DNA of 10,981 nt. It comes from JAFKKS01 sp039808325. GTDB lineage: Bacteria > Pseudomonadota > Alphaproteobacteria > Rhizobiales > Xanthobacteraceae. The stretch is taken from contig JBDHSU010000132.1 in the NCBI GenBank assembly GCA_039808325.1, forward strand, positions 1 to 10,981, in the 5' to 3' direction. The number at the start of each line of letters is the position of its first letter. The stretch's first letter is position 1. Made by a program: the position numbers and the translations under genes. The notes under the pieces are model-generated. The model did no database searches. It saw nothing but the letters and a program-made list of their open reading frames with translations, and was not told where the DNA came from. Positions 6,542 to 10,981 of this stretch are shown in pieces.

Positions 6542-7408
6542 TCATGACGTTGCGAGGGGTGGCGGGACGGTACGCTTGAAGTGCTCGGCGATGGCGCGGC
6601 GCGTCGTGATCCAGGCGCGCGGATCGCGCGTGATGTGATCGAGAACGCGCTCGAAAGCGCCGATCCGCCCAGGCCGGCCGATGATGCGCAAGTGGACGCC
6701 GATCGAGAGCATCGCGGGCTCGCTGCGCGGCTCCCGCATCATCCAGTCGAACGAGTCGATGGCGTAGGTCGCCCAGTCCGCCGGCGACAGGGCCGGCGCG
6801 TTCCACATCTTCATGTCGTTGGTGTCGAGAGAGTAGGGAACGACGACGATCGGCGTGCCGCAGCTTGCGTCCCAGAAGGGCGTGTCGCTGCTGTAGTCGT
6901 CCATGTGATAGAGGAAGCCTTCCTCGGCCAGCAGGCGGCGCGTCGTCCCGGTGTGGAGATAGCGCGACAGCCAGCCGAGAGGCCGTTGCCCGACGCTTTT
7001 TTCGATGGAGGCGATCGCCTTGCGGATGAAGGCGCGCTCGTCCGCTTCGCTGAGGCGATGCTGCGGAACCCAGCGCCAGCCGTGCGCGCAGGCCTCGTGC
7101 CCGCCCGCCGCGATGGCTTTCGCCAGATCCGGCGCCCGCTCGAGCGCGAGGGCCGCGGCGGTGAAGGTCGCGGTGACGCCGAAGCGCTCCAGCAGCCGCA
7201 GCACGCGCCGCGCCCCGGGGCCGGTACCGTAGGCGTAGTTGGTCTCGTTGCCGTAATTGCGGAAGTCGCCCTTGAGCACGACGCCGAGCTCGTCGACCGG
7301 CTCCGGCGAGCGATCGCCGTCGGTGACGCGCAGTTCCGCCCCTTCCTCGACATTGACGACGAAGGAGACGGCGAGGCGCTTACCGTCGGGCCACGAAAAA
7401 TCCGCCAT
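6542..7408 (-). CDS. PuuE-like polysaccharide-deacetylase-family hydrolase (allantoinase / cyclic-imide hydrolase type)
   Basis: A 288-residue cytoplasmic enzyme of the NodB-fold (CE4-like) superfamily, PuuE-like branch. Landmarks are FVVNVEEGAE (16-25), GHEACAHGWRW (103-113), MDDYSSDTPFW (169-179), VPYSLDTNDMKMW (190-202) and IGVHLRIIGRPGRI (236-249). These match PuuE-type allantoinases and related cyclic-imide hydrolases rather than chitin or peptidoglycan deacetylases. The Asp pair of metal-dependent deacetylases is replaced by VEEG, as in PuuE. The family opens cyclic amides (allantoin, hydantoin-like or imide rings). No other purine-degradation gene is present, and the neighbours are an amidase and a CoA ligase, so a cyclic imide or lactam is my preferred substrate class (inference). 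The ATG at 7408 overlaps the amidase stop (TGATG) with GGAG 8 nt before it; a GTG at 7411 is an alternative. Confidence 0.85.
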   Translation of the reverse strand: MADFSWPDGKRLAVSFVVNVEEGAELRVTDGDRSPEPVDELGVVLKGDFRNYGNETNYAYGTGPGARRVLRLLERFGVTATFTAAALALERAPDLAKAIAAGGHEACAHGWRWVPQHRLSEADERAFIRKAIASIEKSVGQRPLGWLSRYLHTGTTRRLLAEEGFLYHMDDYSSDTPFWDASCGTPIVVVPYSLDTNDMKMWNAPALSPADWATYAIDSFDWMMREPRSEPAMLSIGVHLRIIGRPGRIGAFERVLDHITRDPRAWITTRRAIAEHFKRTVPPPLATS

Positions 7409-8754
7409 CACATGCGCTCCGGTGATGGCGCCGGCAGCAGACCGGCGAGGTGCTCTCCGAGCGCCAGCAGCCAGTCGTCCTGTCCGAAGGGAGCGGCCAA
7501 TTGAATGGACAGCGGCAGCGCGTCGCCATCGGCGACGGGCAGGGCGAGCGCTGGAATACCGGCGAGATTGGCGAAGCTCGTGACGTGCGCCGCGTTGGGC
7601 GGGGCGCCGCCGTCGAAGCGGAAAGCCTTATGCGGCGTCGTCGGGGAGAGGATCGCATGGCATCGGGCGAACTGCCTGGCGGCCCAGCGCCGCGCGTCCT
7701 CCATCGCCTCATAGGCTTTCGCGACGCGCAGCGCCGGCTGGCGCCGCGCATAAGCCATGGCATCGCGAAACAGCGGCGAGAATCCCTGCGGCTGTTCCTT
7801 GAGCGCTGCGTCGTGCGTCAGCGCCGCTTCGGCCTCGGTTATCAGCAACCCGGCCTTGCGCGCCTGGCCCAAGTCGAAGGCGTCTCGTTCGATCGTCACG
7901 AGTTTGATACCCGCCTTCTCTAGCAGTGTGGTGATGGTCTCGAAGCCGCGCGTGACGTCGGGCGCGGCGGCATCGCTAACGTCGAGGACGCCGAGGGTCA
8001 ATCCATTGTCGAACGCGGAGCTTGCCCGTGCGACGTTTTTCCACGCCAGCGCGCGATCTGCGAGCGCGTGAAACGCAGAGGTTGCATCGCGCACCGTTCG
8101 CGCCAATACGCCGACATGGTCGAGCGTCGGAGAGAGGGCGAGGACGCCGTCGACGTCGATCGCGCCGTGGCTCGGCTTGAAGCCGACGATGCCGCAATAG
8201 CTCGCCGGAATCCGCACCGAGCCGAGGGTGTCGGTTCCAAGCGCGATCGCGCACAGGCCGGCCGCAACGGCCGCCGCCGATCCGCCGGAGGAGCCTCCGG
8301 GCGTGTGATCGCGCCGCAGCGGGTTGCGGCATCGTCCGTACAGCGGGCTTTCGGTGGTGGAGCCGAATGCGCCCTCGTCCATGTTGGTCATGCCGGTGAC
8401 GACGGCGCCCGCCTTGCGCAACCTGTCGACGATGGGCGCGTCCGCCGGCGCGATGTCGTCTTCATAGGCCGCGACGGCGCCCGGCCTCGCCAAGCCGGCA
8501 ACCGCGATATTGTCCTTGATCGCGACCGGCACGCCATCCAGTGCGCCGAGATGCGCGCCGCGCCGGTAGCGTTCGGTCGACGCGCGCGCCGCGGCGCGGC
8601 TGCCTTCCTCATCGACGCGGACATAGGCGTTCAACCCCGGATTGCGCTCCGCGATCCTGGCCAGCAGGGCCGCGTTGGCGTCGGATGGGGTCAGCCGGCG
8701 TGCCGCGTAGTCGGCATGCAGTTCGGCCGCGCTCGCGTAGGGATTGGCGCTCAT
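7408..8754 (-). CDS. Amidase-signature family hydrolase
   Basis: A 448-residue amidase (AS family), which hydrolyses carboxamides to acid plus ammonia through a Ser-cisSer-Lys triad. The triad is visible: Lys80 in VAIKDN, cis-Ser155 in TPGGSSGGSAAAVAAG, and nucleophile Ser179 in GTDTLGSVRIPASYCG. The spacing from Ser155 to Ser179 is the family's usual 24. Leu177 sits where Gly or Ala is usual (DT-G/A-GS), near the oxyanion hole. No signal peptide, so cytoplasmic. The C-terminal part (SPTTPHKAF, NLAGIPALALP) is typical. The ATG at 8754 overlaps the ligase stop (ATGA) and the gene overlaps the next hydrolase, which implies coupled translation of three enzymes. It is not GatA: no gatB or gatC is nearby. 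A half-amidase role after ring opening is inferred. Confidence 0.92.
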   Translation of the reverse strand: MSANPYASAAELHADYAARRLTPSDANAALLARIAERNPGLNAYVRVDEEGSRAAARASTERYRRGAHLGALDGVPVAIKDNIAVAGLARPGAVAAYEDDIAPADAPIVDRLRKAGAVVTGMTNMDEGAFGSTTESPLYGRCRNPLRRDHTPGGSSGGSAAAVAAGLCAIALGTDTLGSVRIPASYCGIVGFKPSHGAIDVDGVLALSPTLDHVGVLARTVRDATSAFHALADRALAWKNVARASSAFDNGLTLGVLDVSDAAAPDVTRGFETITTLLEKAGIKLVTIERDAFDLGQARKAGLLITEAEAALTHDAALKEQPQGFSPLFRDAMAYARRQPALRVAKAYEAMEDARRWAARQFARCHAILSPTTPHKAFRFDGGAPPNAAHVTSFANLAGIPALALPVADGDALPLSIQLAAPFGQDDWLLALGEHLAGLLPAPSPERM

Positions 8755-10163
8755 GGCTTTGCGACCGGCTTGTGCCGCGCATCGATGAGGCGGATCGGCT
8801 TCTGCCGCACGTCGACCTGGGTGAGGGCCGACAGCGCGCCCGCCGGCGCAAGCTCGACGACGACGTCGATGCCGAGCTTCTGGCGCAGCGTGCCGCGGAT
8901 GGTTTCGGCCAACGCCGTATTGGTGATGTCTCCGCGCACCTCGACGGCGACCACCAGCGTGTCGCGGTCGTTCCCGTCGCGCTCGGCGCGGCAGATGTAT
9001 TCGCCGGTGAGCGCGTCGGAAACCGGAAGCATGGAGCCGACGGCGGTCGGGAACACGTTGATGCCGCGCAGCTTGACCATGTTGTCGCTGCGGCCGAGAA
9101 ATCCGTCGATGCGCCGGAAATTCAATCCGAGCGACGAGCGGCCGGGACGCCAGCGGGTCACGTCGTGCGTGTTGAAACGGATCATCGGGTAGATGTCGTC
9201 TTTATAGAGGGGCGTCACGATCATGTCGCCCACTTCGCCGTCGTCCGCCGGCGCGTGAGTATCGATCTTCGCCACCTCGAGGTATTGCGCGTCCTCCATC
9301 ACGTAGAGGCCGTCATGGTCGGGGCCTTCGCTCGCGATGGTGCCGGTGTCGGCGACGCCGTACCAGTCGAAGATGTCGCAGCCGCCCCAGGCCTCCGCGA
9401 GCGCGACGCGGTCCTCCTGCCCGATATGGCCGCAGATCAGGCGCACCATGAGGTCGCGGCCCGGGACGATGCCTGCCTCGCGCGCGACGGTGGCGAGGCG
9501 CTTGATGTAGTCCACGAAGCCGACGACCACCGTGGCGCCGAACATCCGCATCAGTTCGACCTGGCGCGCCGAGCGTGTCTCGACGCCGGTGCCCGCCGGG
9601 ATGAAGGTGGCGCCGGTCCAGTGCGTCACCGCCTCGCGGATGTAGTGGCCGCCGTTGATCAAGCCGTGTCCGTAGACGGAGTGGACGACATCGGTGTCGG
9701 CCATGCCGTGCAGACGGTAGGCGCGCGCAAGCAGGAGATTCTGCACCTCCCGGCCGCGCGGGCCGAACGGCACGATCTGTGGGTTGCCGGTGGTTCCGCT
9801 CGTCGTATGAATAATGACGGGAGGGCGCTCCGCGTCGGGATAGGAATCACGGCCGTGAAAATCGCCGAAGGGGGGCGACCGCTCGATCGAGGCCATCAGG
9901 TCGGACTTGTCGAACACGGGCAGGCGAGGAAGGTCGTCGAGGCTTTTGATGTCGCCGCGTTGCAATCCGGCGTCGCCCCAGAGCCGCTGGTAGAACGGAA
10001 TAGCCCATGCGCGCGCCACGCAGCGGCGGAACATCGCGTTCTGCCGCTGATGGAGTTCGTCGCGGCTCAGGCTGCGGCCGTGGGCGAGAAACGCTTCGCC
10101 GATCGGAAACTCGGACAGCAGCGCGGCGCCGTTCAGCGCCGTCATGTAGGTCGCGGCGGTCAT
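8751..10163 (-). CDS. PaaK-like phenylacetate-CoA ligase family, adenylate-forming enzyme
   Basis: A 470-residue ANL-superfamily enzyme resembling phenylacetate-CoA ligase. It would activate a carboxylic acid to acyl-AMP and then acyl-CoA. The P-loop TTSGTTGNP is at 120-128. The segment WYGVADTGTIASEG (267-280) aligns with the YGxxE motif, with Asp272 in place of Glu. IRFNTHDVTRW (328-338) keeps the ribose-binding Asp334. The hinge and C-terminal domain are seen in GRSDNMVKLRGINVFPTAV (357-375). Lys455 in RQKPIRLID matches the C-terminal catalytic lysine of PaaK. The start IPFYQRLWGDAG (~55-66) and LPVFDKSDL (~81-89) are family hallmarks. The ATG at 10163 has GAGG with a 7-nt spacer; Met7 is an alternative. 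It is the first gene of the operon. No phenylacetate-pathway genes are nearby, so its acid substrate is unknown; the product of the downstream amidase is a reasonable guess. Confidence 0.9.
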   Translation of the reverse strand: MTAATYMTALNGAALLSEFPIGEAFLAHGRSLSRDELHQRQNAMFRRCVARAWAIPFYQRLWGDAGLQRGDIKSLDDLPRLPVFDKSDLMASIERSPPFGDFHGRDSYPDAERPPVIIHTTSGTTGNPQIVPFGPRGREVQNLLLARAYRLHGMADTDVVHSVYGHGLINGGHYIREAVTHWTGATFIPAGTGVETRSARQVELMRMFGATVVVGFVDYIKRLATVAREAGIVPGRDLMVRLICGHIGQEDRVALAEAWGGCDIFDWYGVADTGTIASEGPDHDGLYVMEDAQYLEVAKIDTHAPADDGEVGDMIVTPLYKDDIYPMIRFNTHDVTRWRPGRSSLGLNFRRIDGFLGRSDNMVKLRGINVFPTAVGSMLPVSDALTGEYICRAERDGNDRDTLVVAVEVRGDITNTALAETIRGTLRQKLGIDVVVELAPAGALSALTQVDVRQKPIRLIDARHKPVAKP

Positions 10164-10205
10164 TTCGCGCCTCGACGAAGCACGATGTCCGCGCAGGCAG
10201 CTAAG

Positions 10206-10234
10206 AAAAATCCGCGCCGCGATTGACTTTTCAA
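10206..10234 (-). promoter_or_regulatory. Candidate promoter of the nine-gene operon
   Basis: Read on the minus strand, TTGAAA (10229-10234) lies 17 bp from ATTTTT (10206-10211), an imperfect -10, about 45 bp upstream of the ligase ATG. The -35 overlaps a TTGA/TCAA dyad (10223-10234) that could bind a regulator. The -10 match is poor, so the real promoter may lie elsewhere in the spacer or use another sigma factor. Confidence 0.22.
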
Positions 10235-10446
10235 GATGCGTCCCCGTTGCCGGCGGCGCCCTTGAGCGGCGCTCATTGCGGCCACTACAGCACGAATGAG
10301 CTATGCCGTGTCGGCAAAACAGCTATATGCCTTCGCGCAACCATCCGCGTGAAAAACCCGCAACCGCTTCGGCCGCCGTGCATTTGAAGACGCCCACGGG
10401 CGCGCATCGAAGCCGAGGACGCTGCATGGCGATCGCGATATCGGAT

Positions 10447-10476
10447 TTGACATGCAAACGGGTCCGTCCGTACTGT
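10447..10476 (+). promoter_or_regulatory. Candidate promoter of the second binding-protein gene
   Basis: TTGACA (10447-10452) is a perfect -35 consensus. It is 18 bp from TACTGT (10471-10476), which keeps the three most conserved -10 bases (T1, A2, T6). The predicted start near 10483 would give a leader of about 40-65 nt. The -10 overlaps the palindrome at 10474-10487. Confidence 0.5.
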
Positions 10477-10487
10477 AAGCGCTTACA
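10474..10487. promoter_or_regulatory. Perfect 14-bp palindromic operator, LacI-family type
   Basis: TGTAAGCGCTTACA is a perfect palindrome with the central CG and the TGTAA/TTACA arms typical of LacI-family operators; it also satisfies the Gram-positive cre consensus bound by CcpA, a LacI-family member. It overlaps the predicted -10 and transcription start, the usual position for repression by steric block. No LacI-family gene is in the window, so the regulator presumably lies to the right or elsewhere. Confidence 0.7.
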
Positions 10488-10548
10488 AGAAATCGTTCCC
10501 CGCATTGCGGAGAGCGGAGCGATGCGCGCAGCAAGGGGACTGGACGAA

Positions 10549-10981
10549 ATGGGTGGCACCGTGAAGGTTTTGGCCGGCCTCGCGTCGGCGGTTTGGATCG
10601 TGGCGGCGGGAAATGCGGTAGGCCAGACGGCAGGGGCCGCTTGCAGCGCGCCGAAGGAGGTGCAGGGCTTTCTCACCTGCGCGGATGTCGAGGCCGCGAA
10701 GAAGGAAGGCGTGGTCGTGCTCTACGCGCCGGCGGGGCAGGCGCAGCAGCTCGCCGTGCTGAAGGAGTTCAACAAGCTCTTCCCGGAAATCAAGACGCAG
10801 TCGATCTGGGCGCAGACCGGTTCGCTCTTCGCCAAGGTCGAGCAGGAGGTGAAGACGAACAATACGCTCGTCGACGTCCTCGTCCTCTCCGACCCGACGC
10901 TGCTCAACGACATGCAGAAGGCGAAGACGATCGCGCAGTACAATTCGCCGGAACTGAAGGGATACGCCGACCCGCACATGC
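10549..10981 (+). CDS. ABC transporter solute-binding protein (family 1 / type II fold), N-terminal part
   Basis: An open frame of 144 codons runs off the right edge. Residues 1-~30 form a signal peptide (MGGTVKVLAGLASAVWIVAA, then GNAVGQTAGAAC). The mature start has AAKKEGVVVLYAP, LAVLKEFNKLFPEIK, GSLFAKVEQEVKTNN and VDVLVLSDPTLLNDM. This order matches the extracellular solute-binding family that includes iron(III)/AfuA-FbpA and many organic-anion or opine-like binders, a different fold class from the Liv-type binder in the operon. The ATG at 10549 has AAGGGGA 9 nt upstream. An in-frame ATG at 10522 has GGAGAG 7 nt upstream, but the codons between them (GCA GCA, AGG GGA, GAA) are unlike the A-poor third positions of the gene, so I prefer 10549. 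Its permease and ATPase genes are expected just to the right. Substrate unknown. Confidence 0.85.
   Translation, partial: MGGTVKVLAGLASAVWIVAAGNAVGQTAGAACSAPKEVQGFLTCADVEAAKKEGVVVLYAPAGQAQQLAVLKEFNKLFPEIKTQSIWAQTGSLFAKVEQEVKTNNTLVDVLVLSDPTLLNDMQKAKTIAQYNSPELKGYADPHM

Larger units (their letters stand above)
10164..10548. other. Divergent intergenic region between operon and second binding-protein gene
   Basis: This spacer carries candidate promoters for both sides and a perfect LacI-type palindrome. It also has a 5-bp inverted repeat with a 2-nt spacer, CGCCCACGGGCG (10391-10402), and a small hairpin TGCCG-TGT-CGGCA (10304-10316). Neither can be assigned a role. Base composition is less GC-rich here than in the genes. 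No frame in it has convincing coding character. Confidence 0.6.

Noticed and set aside
8541..10226. Very long plus-strand frame (561 codons) opposite the ligase and amidase genes
   Set aside because: It is antisense to two genes with clear catalytic motifs, is rich in Arg, Asp, His and Val as expected of GC-rich shadow frames, and has no recognisable domain.
10304..10320. Hairpin TGCCG-TGT-CGGCA followed by AAAA
   Set aside because: Only a 5-bp stem with a 3-nt loop. The A-run is on the wrong side for a rightward terminator, and there is no upstream gene to terminate in the leftward direction.
10296..10352. Small plus-strand frame of 18 codons in the divergent spacer (MSYAVSAKQLYAFAQ...)
   Set aside because: It has no ribosome binding site, and so short a frame is expected by chance.
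10483..10977. Minus-strand frames at the right edge (164 and 117 codons)
   Set aside because: They lie antisense to the second binding protein, whose signal peptide and conserved blocks are clear, and they run into its promoter and operator.

Overview
The window reads as chromosomal DNA of a high-GC alphaproteobacterium, most likely of the Hyphomicrobiales (Rhizobiales). This is inferred from codon use (strong G/C at third positions), the DUF2945 protein at the left edge, and a LivFGHM-type transporter with many short gene overlaps. Species cannot be fixed from the sequence alone. I see no RNA genes, insertion sequences, CRISPR arrays or phage genes.

Layout. Bases 1-150 (minus strand) hold the N-terminal part of a DUF2945 protein. 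A ~210 bp divergent spacer with a 12-bp tandem repeat follows. A LysR-family regulator lies at 367-1320 (+). It converges, with only 9 bp between the stops, on a nine-gene block on the minus strand that fills 1330-10163. In transcription order (right to left) the block encodes a PaaK-like CoA ligase, an amidase-signature hydrolase, a PuuE-like polysaccharide-deacetylase-fold hydrolase, a small GAF-domain protein, a periplasmic binding protein with a twin-arginine-like signal, the ATPases LivG and LivF, and the permeases LivH and LivM. Junctions are ATGA, TGATG or GTGA overlaps or gaps of 9-68 bp, so the block looks like one operon. A ~385 bp divergent spacer (10164-10548) follows. Beyond it a second, unrelated type of solute-binding protein starts on the plus strand and runs off the right edge. 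A consensus -35 box and a perfect 14-bp LacI-type palindrome lie in front of it.

How the genes may work together. The transporter (HAAT/branched-chain amino acid family, used for many amino acids, amides, ureas and aromatic acids) would import an organic nitrogen compound. The PuuE-like enzyme (a family with allantoinase and cyclic-imide hydrolase activities) would open a cyclic amide or imide. The amidase would release ammonia from the resulting half-amide. The CoA ligase would activate the free acid for carbon metabolism. The GAF protein could sense the compound, and the nearby LysR protein could regulate the block. The gene families and operon layout are seen in the sequence. The pathway and substrate are inference, and this candidate cyclic imide/amide catabolic operon is the most interesting thing in the window.
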